This document shows positions 1 through 8,594 of a stretch of 24,194 bases of DNA, in pieces. The stretch is from Penium margaritaceum (Eukaryota; Streptophyta; Zygnematophyceae; Desmidiales; Peniaceae): NCBI GenBank assembly GCA_023375785.1, contig SZWC01003891.1:3582-27775 (forward strand), given 5' to 3'. The notes under the pieces are model-generated. The model saw only the letters and a program-made list of their open reading frames with translations, was not told the DNA's origin and did not search any database. A program made the translations under genes and the position numbers. How positions within the stretch are numbered: the first letter of the stretch is position 1; the number at the start of each line of letters is the position of its first letter.

Positions 1-313
1 ACCTCACCTCCCCACCACCTCACCTTCCCACCACCTCACCTTCCCACCACCTCACTTCCCCACCTCACCTTTCCAACACCTCACGTCCCCACCTCACCTT
101 CCCGCCACTCACCTCCCCACATCATCTCCACACCTCACCTCCCCCCCACCTCACCTTCCCACCACCTCACCTCCCCACCACCTCACCTTCACAGCACCGC
201 ACCTCACCCCATTTGTTGTTCAACTTCCTGTTTTGCTACTTGGGCCACAAGCTGTCCTAGCTCTCATATCATACATTCAGTCAAATACATTCATTGTGTT
301 TTCATTCTCGACA
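1..313 (+). repeat. E1 5' LTR, 3' portion only
   Basis: This matches 20966-21278 in order and content, ending CGACA immediately before the primer-binding site. Bases 1-205 are a C-rich minisatellite built on a unit of about 16 bases, CACCACCTCACCTTCC, with variants. The last 100 bases are unique LTR sequence. The start of this LTR, about 320 bases, is off the window. Confidence 0.9.
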
Positions 314-325
314 TGGTACCAGAGC
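314..325 (+). other. E1 primer-binding site (3' end of tRNA-iMet)
   Basis: TGGTACCAGAGC directly follows the LTR end. It is complementary to the 3' end of plant initiator tRNA-Met with one mismatch, because the usual site is TGGTATCAGAGC. In a copia element this is where minus-strand DNA synthesis starts. Confidence 0.88.
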
Positions 326-867
326 TCAAGTGACCCTCCTGTCGCCTCCCTCCTCTGTCCCCACCACGGCCATCACTTTGCTCTAGCACACGTCTGTCGT
401 GAGAGTTTCGTCATCTGGGCTTCAAAGCCAATTCTGGTTGGAGCTAATCGCAGTTGACCTCCCCCTCTACCTTTCAACCGCAAAACAAACCATTTTCAGG
501 ATTTCCCTCAACATCGGCCATTTTCTATCCACGACTTCCGTTGTGAGCGTTTGGCTTTCGGTCCACTCAGTCCAATTTCTTTTAGAGCTATTTAGAGTCA
601 ATGTCTCCCTCTACCTTTTCATCGCAAAAAAATCTGTTCATGGATTCTCCCTCGGCTCTCCCGAACATCAGCAGATTTCTGCCTACCACATCCGTCGCGA
701 GCATTTCGCCTTCAGTGCTCCCACTCCAAAGTTTTCTAGCCCTTCTCTTTGCTGGCCTCCTCCCGCACCTTTCCATCGCAAAAAGTAGAAGAAAAGACAT
801 TGTTCTCTTTTTTTTCTTTTTTTTTCCCTCCTCGGCTGCCCACCTGCCTTCTCTCAAATCTCTCTTC
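326..867 (+). other. E1 untranslated leader with degenerate tandem repeats
   Basis: No coding homology is visible between the primer site and the gag start. About 405-790 looks like two and a half degenerate copies of a unit of about 145-155 bases. The anchor CTCTACCTTT followed by a CGCAAAA motif recurs at 465, 609 and, weaker, at about 762. A T-rich pyrimidine tract follows at about 804-830. Confidence 0.5.
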
Positions 868-1775
868 ATGGCCTCTGTTGCCGCCATGGGCGGCTCTCTC
901 CTTACCGTCCCTAAACTCGCCGCCAAGCGTGATGTGGGCGTTCAACCTCGGCATCTACTTCGGCTCCACCGAGCAAGAAGACATTCTCGTCCGCTTCATC
1001 ATCCGCAGCACCGGCTCCGGCGCCCCTCCCACCAACCCCACCGACACCGCCAAGGTCGATGCATGGGAGCTTGCAAACAACACCGCTCTCCTTACAATCA
1101 CCGCAACTACATTCCCTGACCTCCACGACAACATCTGTGCTGTTGGCGATGACGCCAAGATAGTGTGGACTACGTTTGCGGCTCGTTTCAACACTACGAC
1201 CTCAACCCCGTGCGACATCAAGATTATGGTGCTCTTCAACATACCTTACTCCGCCCACTCCGACATGGGCCGATACATCTCTGCTCGCACCACCATCGCC
1301 TCCGACCTCAAGGAGATGAAAGTGGTAATGCCAAAAGTGGTGGTGTGCACTGGTATCATTGCTGCCCTCCCACCCCGCTTTTGACGTCATCCGCCAAATC
1401 CTCCTTCGGCTCTCCGTTGACAAGATGACGATGGCGGCCATCGCCCCCAAGCTTGTGGCTGGAGAGCAAGGCTATCACTCTTAGCATCAGCACCAAGCCG
1501 TGGCGATAAACCTCTACAAACCACCTCCTCCTTCCGGTGGCACATGCATCTATACTGCCCCCATCCGCCCCAACAAGTTTCCGACGTGCCAATATGCACC
1601 TCTCCATGGCCCGCTCAAGGGCATGGTATGCAGTGGCCTCAACCACCCTCAGTCAACGTGTGACCACACCCAAACTGAGGAGTGGCTTGGGACATCGCCC
1701 AACCTTATGCACAATGACCGGCCCATTGGGTGGACATTTGCTCCAAGGCTCGCCGTGACCGCCAAAGTTCATTGA
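868..1775 (+). pseudogene. gag: E1 gag remnant (copia UBN2-type gag)
   Basis: Gag is the capsid/nucleocapsid protein that packages element RNA. The start at 868 (MASVAAMGGSLLTVPKLAAK) aligns with the E3 gag start at 4915 (MASVAPVTGALVGIPKLTTK). The frame then shifts near 934, where about seven codons present in E3 are missing. It runs to 1380, where an extra T produces a TGA; reading resumes in a third frame until TAG at 1482-1484. The shared cores WAFN, CDIKI, LFNIPYS, TTIASDLKEM and CTGII run in the same order as in E3. A nucleocapsid-like stretch follows at about 1570-1700 (FPTCQY, then SGLNHPQSTCDH), matching FPPCQY and GRNHPQAACDH of E3. It is clearly dead. The domain name rests on general similarity to copia gag. 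Confidence 0.85.
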
Positions 1776-1869
1776 ATCCCCTCTCCGTTGCGAGCTATGT
1801 TGCCCCGGTAGCTAGCACTTCCCTCCCTCTTGTTTATGACATGAAAGAAATGGATTTACTACGTGTCTC

Positions 1870-2290
1870 CCTCTCTTTACTGAACAAAAGTTTGACTCTG
1901 GTGTCGCATCCCATACTCTTCGAGATGCCAACCACATATCTCTACTGCCGTCCCCCGTCACAATCAATGAAACCACCACCTGTATCAACACCACGTGTCT
2001 TTCCCAAGCCACCTTCTTATCTTCTCTTCCCCTCATGGTTCTACCTGCGGCCTCTATGTTCCCTCCTTTCGCAGCAATCTTCTATGGCGTACGTCCTCCT
2101 CAAGTACCAACGCTAGCAACAACACACTTCCAAGGTTGAACCACGCAGTGCCCCTCACATGTTTGCGGGCTTTGCTCCAAAGCCGACTGACACGTGTTCC
2201 TTGACTCCATCACCGGACCAGAGACGCACTGCATTGATGCCGCCTTCGACGAAGCCCTCCCCTTCCTCCCCGCTACCTCTCACTCCACAC
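1870..2290 (+). pseudogene. pol: E1 protease remnant fused by deletion to the integrase C-terminal tail
   Basis: The aspartic protease signature FDSGVASH lies around 1891-1914, with the active-site DSG at 1894-1902. It aligns with LDCGATSH of E3. The end of the protease region (LYVPSFRSNLL, frame of 1995) matches LHLPSLRTNLL in E3. The next recognisable piece, at about 2084, is already the integrase C-terminal region (AYVLL, then TSKVEP, FAGFAP and FLDSITG), matching AYVLL, TSKIDP, FLGFAP and FLDPTIG. By comparison with E3 (about 6220 to 7155), roughly 900 bases are gone, covering the zinc-binding and DDE core domains. Frameshifts and stops break what remains. Without the integrase core this copy could not insert itself. 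Confidence 0.8.
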
Positions 2291-2943
2291 CCGCTCTTGA
2301 GAAGGCCCACTTCGATGTCCTCCCGTCACCGTCGCCTCTTCCGACCCCATCCTCCAAGACTCATCCGAGCCCTTCCCCTATTTTCTCCCTTGACGGTTCC
2401 CCCCCTCCTCCTCCCTCCACCTCACCTCTATCCTCCCCTCCCGGATTCCCTCTTCCTCCTCCCTCCTCTCCTTTCAGCTCTCCTCATCTGTTCGCGTTTC
2501 CTCCCCCTACCCCTCCCCCTCTTCCTCCCCCTCCAACTTCCCCTCCTGCACCCCTCCTCTTGGCCCCTTCTTCTTACCCCCTCATCGGCCTCCGCGAGCT
2601 TCGCGGTCTTGGCCTCCTTCCCCCTTCTTCCTCCTCTCCCTCTCTCCCTCTCTCCCTCTCTCCCTCCTTCCTCCCCACCTACGATTCCGCCTCGCCTTTC
2701 CACCAGCCCTTGTCGTTCCTCCCGCCTTCACCCACCCCTCCCTTGCGGTGGTGACCTTGGTCTTGTTGAGAACCGTCGCAAAGAAATCCTCTCCCACACT
2801 TCCCCCGCTATCTTTCCTCATTGGTTTCACCACGGTCCCTCTCCCCCCGATTTTCACCACAATTCATTCCTCACCCTCTCTCCTCCGTCTACTCTTCTCC
2901 TCTCCGTCGTCACTACTCCCTTCCCTCCCATCCCAGTTTCCGC
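2290..2943 (+). other. E1 proline/serine-rich linker, polypyrimidine low complexity
   Basis: This is the spacer between integrase and RT typical of copia polyproteins, here expanded into CT-rich sequence. About 2390-2700 is almost pure pyrimidine on the + strand. Conceptual translation gives mostly P, S and L in every frame, so open frames here carry little meaning. E3 has a shorter equivalent at about 7350-7590. Confidence 0.6.
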
Positions 2944-3683
2944 CATGAGCAAGCTCTTGGTGCGCCTCACATCGCGGAGTGGCACATTACAATAGACAGT
3001 GAACTTGCCAACTTTCAGTCCGCCAGAACCTACTTAGAGGTTTTCTAGTCGCCCACCACAAACGTGGTGAAGGGTGTGTGTGGATGTACCGTCGCCCTTG
3101 GGAAGCACGTCAGTTCAAAGCATAGTACGTTCCCAAAGGTTTTCCCCAACGGCATGGCGTCGACTTCTTTGACACCTACTCCCCTACAACCAAACTCAAC
3201 ACCTTCCGCACCCTCCTCCACATCGCCGCTGCTTGCGACATAGAGCTATAATCCATGGATGTCTTCGTCGCCTTTCTTCAAGGTGGTTTTCATGAGACCA
3301 TCTTTCTTGAACCTCTCAAAGGTCATTCCACCACCGTCTCCGACGCCGTTTCGCGCCTTCATCGACCCGTCTACGACGTGAAACAATCATCCCACAAGTG
3401 GCACTCCAAGCTCCGATATACTCTCATCTCCCTTAAGTTCCACCATGCCCAGTCCGACACTAGTCTCTTCATCCGCCATTCCTCTTCTGGTTGCTTCCTC
3501 CTCGCCTACGTTGACAACATGACACTTGCCTCTAGAGACCTCGGCGAGCTCGTTGCCCTCAAAGAAAGCCTCATGCAAGTGTTTCCCTTGAAGGATCTTG
3601 CCGAGCTCACCCACTACTTGGGCATGGAGGTTCGGCAGTACCGCCCCGACTTCACCGTCACCCTCACTTGCGAAACATACATC
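2944..3683 (+). pseudogene. pol: E1 reverse transcriptase remnant, left part (interrupted by E2)
   Basis: RT copies element RNA into DNA. Conserved copia RT blocks occur in order: VVKG at about 3065, YSPTT/FRTLLHIAAACDIEL before 3247, then MDVFVAFLQGGF from 3255, YDVKQSSHKWHSKL, FHHAQSDTSLFI, LLAYVDNMTL and LTHYLGMEVRQY. The active site should read YVDD; here it is YVDN, with AAC at 3516-3518 (one G-to-A change from GAC), which removes a catalytic aspartate. TAA at 3247-3249 and frameshifts upstream also kill it. The frame stays open to ATC at 3681-3683, where E2 entered. The downstream continuation is at 19806. Confidence 0.88.
3679..3683 (+). repeat. Target-site duplication of E2, left copy (ACATC)
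   Basis: ACATC lies directly before the TGTTGAC start of E2 and is repeated exactly at 19801-19805. Removing E2 and one copy restores the E1 codons ACA TAC ATC AAC ACT without a shift. Confidence 0.95.
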
Positions 3684-4403
3684 TGTTGACAGGGTGTGCC
3701 CTTTGCCATGAGTGCCGTTGATCGTACTCCCTGGTTCGACCAGTGAGTTGTGGTCAAACACTTGTTCTAGATTTGGATTCCTTGGATTTTTCCATGCAAG
3801 ATCGAGTTTTGAATCGCTCGATTTGAGTGACTATTCACAAAGTTAGCCTAGCCCAAAGTACGAGTGTTGGACGGGTGGAATCTGGTACCCGCCATGGGTG
3901 GCGGGTAGTCCAGTGCTAGTGATCCGAATTCGTTCCCAACGAGTTCCAAATGCACCAGGGGCATAAATGAAGTAACTCGAATGACGTCCTTGACTAGGAT
4001 AAAGTTCTCCTTGACATCCGGGTGAAGAAACACGCTCCGACGAGTCAATCGTCGAAGCGACTCCCGTTGCCTAGTGAGCAAAGCAAGATAGGCGGCTCCA
4101 CCAATGGTTACTTTGACGACTGTAGCAAGGGGTTTAGTGCTTTGATTTGGGCGTGCTTGGATGCGTTAGAAAGCCTAGATCACAGGCTATAAGGATCTGA
4201 TGTAATCTCACTGTGCTAAGTAACAAAAATGTGTTTCGATTTTGTTCTACTAAATGGAACGTGTTCTTTCCACTCCTATCTGTGGTCCTTGTGCTCCACA
4301 CTATTTACCATTGGTGTCGATTGGCTGCACCAAACATTGGTAGTGTGCATTAGGGAGAGCTAGACATCCTTGAGGGTACCTCCACACCCACTAGTGCAAG
4401 CGA
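3684..4403 (+). repeat. E2 5' LTR
   Basis: This aligns along its length with 19077-19800. The block around 4183-4230 (GGCTATAAGGATCTGATGTA and onward) is nearly unchanged between the copies and contains a TATA-like TATAAG at 4188-4193, a plausible promoter. A hairpin lies at 3887-3906. The exact right end is uncertain by a few bases (about 4398-4404), because the end has diverged from the ACA end of the 3' copy. Confidence 0.92.
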
Positions 4404-4404
4404 A

Positions 4405-4418
4405 GGCTTATTTGCCCA
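4405..4418 (+). other. E2 primer-binding site, decayed half-tRNA type
   Basis: GGCTTATTTGCCCA sits just after the LTR, where E4 has GGGTTATGGGCCCA. Eleven of these 14 bases agree. The E4 site is complementary to the anticodon arm of tRNA-iMet, so this is probably the same kind of site after mutation. No TGGTATCAGAGC-type site is present. Confidence 0.55.
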
Positions 4419-4427
4419 TGTGCCGAG

Positions 4428-4432
4428 AAGGA
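4428..4432 (+). repeat. Target-site duplication of E3, left copy (AAGGA)
   Basis: AAGGA directly precedes the E3 LTR start TGTCTG and recurs exactly at 8553-8557, just after the E3 LTR end CAGACA. Confidence 0.95.
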
Positions 4433-4710
4433 TGTCTGACTGTGGCCCAGTGGTCTTCACTAGGCCACTTAATTATGAGAAGTCCAGTTCAGCTCTCCCT
4501 GACTACGATCACAGTTTTACTGTGATTGCAGTCAGATATGCATTCTAACATGTCAGCAACATGGATTGCAAGAATCCGCCTAGGTGGCAGATTAGAGATT
4601 GTTGCAGTGTGCCTAGGTGGCAGATCAGTCCCCTCTCTGTCCAGAGTATATCAGCCCCCTTGGGCTCATTCATCAATCTCTCATTCAGAAGTTCCACCTT
4701 CTTTCAGACA
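4433..4710 (+). repeat. E3 5' LTR (278 bp)
   Basis: It begins TGTCTGAC and ends CAGACA. It contains two perfect copies of GCCTAGGTGGCAGAT at 4578-4592 and 4611-4625 (33-base period), upstream of a TATA-like TATATC at 4647. The repeats could be a transcription-factor site. An ATG at 4561 is in frame with gag but lies inside the LTR. Confidence 0.96.
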
Positions 4711-4722
4711 TGGTATCAGAGC
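4711..4722 (+). other. E3 primer-binding site (3' end of tRNA-iMet)
   Basis: TGGTATCAGAGC, immediately after the LTR, is the standard plant copia primer site, complementary to the 3' end of initiator tRNA-Met over 12 bases. Confidence 0.96.
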
Positions 4723-4914
4723 ACAGACACTGATCTCAAGGCCGCCTTAGCAACTTTTGCGTTGCCTCCCTCATCAAGGCAAGGGTTTCTTGACCCTTGC
4801 CTCCATCACAAGGAATCCTCTCCTCGTTTCATCCTGTGTGGTATTCTGCTTGCCACCCAACTCAGATTCCTCTCTGTTCTTCACATCTCCCTCAACACCG
4901 CCCTCCATTTCAAC

Positions 4915-5682
4915 ATGGCCTCAGTTGCACCTGTCACCGGCGCCCTTGTTGGCATCCCTAAGCTCACCACCAAACGTGACGGCACCAACAACTACAAGTT
5001 GTGGGCCTTCAACATCTCTACGTACTTCAAAACGACCCGCATCGATGGTATTTTGCTCCACAAAATCATCACAGGTGTGGGCAGTGGCGTCGAACCTGCC
5101 AAGGACAGCTCAACCCACGAGAAGTGGGAGTTTTCCAATGACAACGCTCTCATGTCTCTCTTGGCAACCTGCGACTCTGCGATACACAACGACATTCAAG
5201 CAATCGGTGACAGTGCCAAAGCAGTTTGGGACTACCTCAAAGAGCGCTTTGATTCTTGCACTTCAACCTCTTGCGGCATCAAAATTGTCTCTCTCTTCCA
5301 TGTCCCATTCGACACCTTTCCCGACATAGGTGGCTACGTTGCTGCTTGCACCACTATTGCTGCAGATCTCAAAGAAATGAGCATTGATCTTCCTGAAGCT
5401 GTGGTGTGTGCGGGCATCATCCACGGCCTTCCTTCTCGCTTCGAGGTGATCCGCCAAATGCTTCTTCAACTTCCTGTCGCAGAACTGACAGTCAACAACA
5501 TCTCTCCGAAGCTCGCAGCCGCTGAACAAGACTATAACACGAAGACGCACCAGCCGGCAGCCCTAGCTGCTGTGCTTCATGCCCCTCTTCCCTCCTCAGC
5601 ACTGTCGACCTCGTCCTCTCCTCAGGTTCATCTTACTACAGGGCCCAACAAGTTCCCTCCCTGTCAGTACAAGCCCCTCTGA
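4915..5682 (+). pseudogene. gag: E3 gag, ended by an in-frame TGA inside the nucleocapsid region
   Basis: This is the capsid/nucleocapsid part of the polyprotein, 255 codons before TGA at 5680-5682. The start at 4915 is chosen because homology to E1 gag begins there; upstream in-frame ATGs lie in the LTR or leader. The copia gag region (KLWAFNISTYF, WEFSNDNALMSL, AVWDYLKERF, TTIAADLKEM, LPSRFEVIRQML) is intact. The nucleocapsid begins FPPCQYKPL, then comes the TGA, then GPHAGKVCGGRNHPQAACDH in the same frame, so the stop splits what looks like a zinc-binding segment. E1 has an H codon at this point. A CGA-to-TGA change is possible, and stop readthrough cannot be excluded. Gag and pol share one frame, with no overlap. 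Confidence 0.88.
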
Positions 5683-8268
5683 GGACCCCATGCAGGCAAG
5701 GTCTGTGGTGGACGCAACCACCCTCAAGCTGCGTGCGACCATTTTAAGACAGACCAGTGGCTTGTCCAACATCCCGGCAAGACCTATGCTAAGAGACCGA
5801 ACTGGCGTGCTGAGGCGCGCAAGGCTCGTGCGAGCCATTTCGGAGCACTCGATCGTGGTAGTGTGACACCTGTATCTACACCTAGCTTGAATACCCTCGC
5901 AACTCTCATCCCTCCCGATACAAGTGTTGCCACAATGTACACTACCGATGAAACTGGATTCGACATCTACTCCTTGTCCTCTCCCTCCCCCGGTTTGATT
6001 TCCGACTCTTTCACGGAGCAAACCCTTGATTGTGGAGCTACCTCGCATTTTCTCAAGGATGCAGACAGCACCACTCCTCTCCAGTCCCCCGTTCCTGTTT
6101 CCGGTGCCACTACGGACATGGTTGTCGAATGTCGCGCTCGTGCAACTCTTGCCTCTCCAGCCTCCATTCATGGTCGGGTCACTGGCCTCCACCTTCCTTC
6201 ACTTCGCACCAATCTCCTCTCAGTCCGCAAGCTACAACAAGAAGGGGTGCACGTCCATTTTCCTGCGTTTGGCACTCAAGCCCATCTCTCAACCTCAACT
6301 GGTCGTCACCTTGCCACCTTTCACCTTCACAACAACCTCTACCGCATCCGTATGCCTCGCATCCCGCATCCTTCTTCACATGCACTCACGACAACCACCG
6401 CCGTTGCTTGTCCATGCCCCAATCTCTCCCACCCTTTCATCCTCCATCATCATCGTCTTTGTCACCCCAATTTCACCGCTTTGCAGAAGCTATCCTCTCA
6501 CAACATGGTCCTTGGACTTCCGCAGCTTCCTCCTCTCCCACCTCTGGCTGCACCACCTTGTACCGCTTGCATTCAAGGCAAACTTCGTGCGGCTCCTCAC
6601 CCTCCCAAGCCCTCTCGTGCTCCTAGGCCTCTCGACATTGTCCACCTTGATCTTGTCGGTCCTATTCGCCCCGTGTCCCGCACGAACCACTCGTTCTTTC
6701 TCACGATTGTCGACGATCACTCTCGGTTTGGCGTGGCCATCCCTCTCCGCTCCAAATCTGACGCCCACACTGCCTTCATTACTTGGGCCAACCAAGCTTC
6801 TGCCTGGTTTGGCCGCTCCATTGGTCGTCTGTGGTCCGATCGTGGCGGTGAATTTCTGTCCCATCTTCTCGCAAATTACTGCGCCAGCCGCGGCATTGAT
6901 CACCAAGTGACAGTCCCAGAATCTCCTGAACAAAACGGAGTGGCTGAACGTCGTAACCAGACCCTTCTCAACATCGTCCGCACCCTTCTTGCCCATGCAG
7001 CCGCCCCTCGCGACTACTGGACGTACGCTCTCCTCTATGCTTCACACGTGCACAATTTCTACCCCTCCTCTCTCCTTGCCAACAGCACTCCCGCGGAAAC
7101 ATGGACAGGGTCCAAACCCAACGTCTCCAACCTTCGTGTTTGGGGTTCCACGGCTTATGTCCTTCTCAACAAACGACAACGCTCTCAACGAAACACGTCC
7201 AAGATCGATCCTAAAGCTGTTCTGTGCGTCTTTCTCGGCTTTGCGCCACACTCTCCTGGGTATCTTTTCCTTGACCCTACAATCGGCCAAGAGATGTGCA
7301 GTGTGGACGTTTGCTTCGCCGAAACTCGTCCCTATTTTCTCCACCAACAGTCCGACCCCCCGCCCCTTGACTGGGTGCACTTCGGCCTCTCTCCCTCCAC
7401 CTTGCCACAAGTCCCCTCACCATCATCCTCCCCTCCCCTTTTCCATGCCCCTTCAACGCCTCCTGCTAATGACCCTTCCACTCCACTTTCGTCCACATCT
7501 GCAGCTGCTCCACCCCCACCTCCTCCGCTTCCTCTCTTCCCCCCTCCCACTCTTCCCAACCTGCCCTCCTCTGATTTCTCTCTTTCACCCTCTCTCATGT
7601 ACGCTATGGTCTGCACTCGTCCAGACCTTGCGTATCCACTTAGTGTTCTTTCTCGCTTTGTCACCCAAGGACGGTTTTCAGATACACATTGGAAGGCTGC
7701 CAAGAGAGTCCTTCGGTACCTTCAAGCGACAAAGACCTACAAGCTCACCCTCGGTGGTACCAACCCCATCTTCCTACAAGGTTTCACCGACTCTTCCTAG
7801 GCAGACGATCAAGCTGATCGCCGCTAGACTCAAGGCTATGCTTTCCACCTTGGCTCAGGACTCGTCAGTTGGCGCTCCACCCGCTCCTCCTCAGTCTCTC
7901 TCTCGTTGTGTGAAGCAGAATTGTATGCCTGCACCATGGCTGCACAAGAGGCAAAGTGGCTTCGCCACTTACTCTACGAACTTGGACACCCACAACCTTC
8001 ACCGCTCTTATGGTGCGACAATCTAAGCACCAACGCACTCACAAAAGACCCTATTTATTACTCATGAACCAAACACATCGAGCTCCGCTACTTCTTCATA
8101 CGTGAGCTCGTACATGCTGGTGAACTTCTGGTTCGTCATGTCACTTCTCATGACAACATCGCCGACATCTTCACCAAGGCGCTACCTCGTGAACAACATC
8201 AAAAGCTATTGACTTGTCTTGGACTCCATGCCCCTTCGGGAGACGTTATGAGCCTTCTGGGCTTCTAG
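5683..8268 (+). pseudogene. pol: E3 pol: protease, integrase and RNase H in one frame, RT core deleted
   Basis: The frame continues from gag with no frameshift to TAG at 8266-8268; internal stops are TAG 7798, TAG 7825 and TGA 8065. The protease site reads LDCGATSH (6025-6048), DCG where DSG is usual. Integrase has the HHCC segment (HHHRLCH, CTACIQGK) and a complete catalytic triad: D at 6649-6651, D at 6838-6840, E at 6946-6948, spaced D63, D(35)E. The C-terminal block AYVLL, FLGFAP, FLDPTIG follows. A proline-rich linker (about 7350-7590) then joins directly to LMYAMVCTRPDLAY. About 250 residues of RT, including YVDD, are absent. RNase H pieces follow (GYAFHLGSGLVSW, CEAELYACTMAAQEA, WCDNLST). 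Stop 7798 is a W codon in E1; 8065 fits CGA to TGA. Confidence 0.9.
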
Positions 8269-8274
8269 GGGGTG
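8264..8274 (+). other. E3 polypurine tract
   Basis: TCTAGGGGGTG directly precedes the right LTR. The purine run AGGGGG is the likely plus-strand primer. E1 has a weaker version at the equivalent place, TCTACGCGGTG (20633-20643). Confidence 0.65.
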
Positions 8275-8552
8275 TGTCTGACTGTGGCCCAGTGGTCTTC
8301 ACTAGGCCACTTAATTATGAGAAGTCCAGTTCAGCTCTCCCTGACTACGATGACAATTCTACTGTGATTGCAGTCAGATATGCAATCTAACATGTCAGCA
8401 ACATGGATTGCAAGAATCCGCCTAGGTGGCAGATTAGAGATTGTTGCAGTGTGCCTAGGTGGCAGATCAGTCCCCTCTCTGTCCTGAGTATATCAGCCCA
8501 CTTGGGCTCATTCATCAATCACTCATTCAGAAGTTCCACCTTCTTCCAGACA
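8275..8552 (+). repeat. E3 3' LTR (278 bp)
   Basis: It is the same length as the 5' LTR, with about 8 substitutions and no indels. The two GCCTAGGTGGCAGAT repeats are conserved at 8420-8434 and 8453-8467. Confidence 0.96.
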
Positions 8553-8557
8553 AAGGA
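8553..8557 (+). repeat. Target-site duplication of E3, right copy (AAGGA)
   Basis: This is an exact copy of 4428-4432. E2 sequence resumes after it. Confidence 0.95.
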
Positions 8558-8594
8558 CCCGAGCTCTTTAACTTTCACGCTACTGCCGAAGGCC

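Larger units (their letters stand above)
4433..8552 (+). mobile_element. E3: complete-ended but RT-less Ty1/copia element (lineage A)
   Basis: The element is 4,120 bases, with two LTRs of exactly 278 bases that differ at about 8 positions (97% identical) and end TGTCTG...CAGACA. AAGGA duplications flank it. A perfect tRNA-iMet primer site follows the left LTR, and a short G-rich tract precedes the right one. Gag, protease, integrase and RNase H lie in a single reading frame, but the whole RT core is missing. It is a recent insertion and, if the deletion came before insertion, must have used RT supplied by another element. Confidence 0.96.

Noticed and set aside
588..926. Minus-strand frames over the E1 leader and gag (and similar antisense frames over E3 and E4)
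   Set aside because: They are antisense to recognisable copia coding sequence or low complexity and show no homology of their own.
4561..4914. Upstream in-frame ATG (4561) as the start of E3 gag
   Set aside because: It lies inside the LTR and the frame would read through the primer site. Homology to E1 gag begins exactly at 4915.
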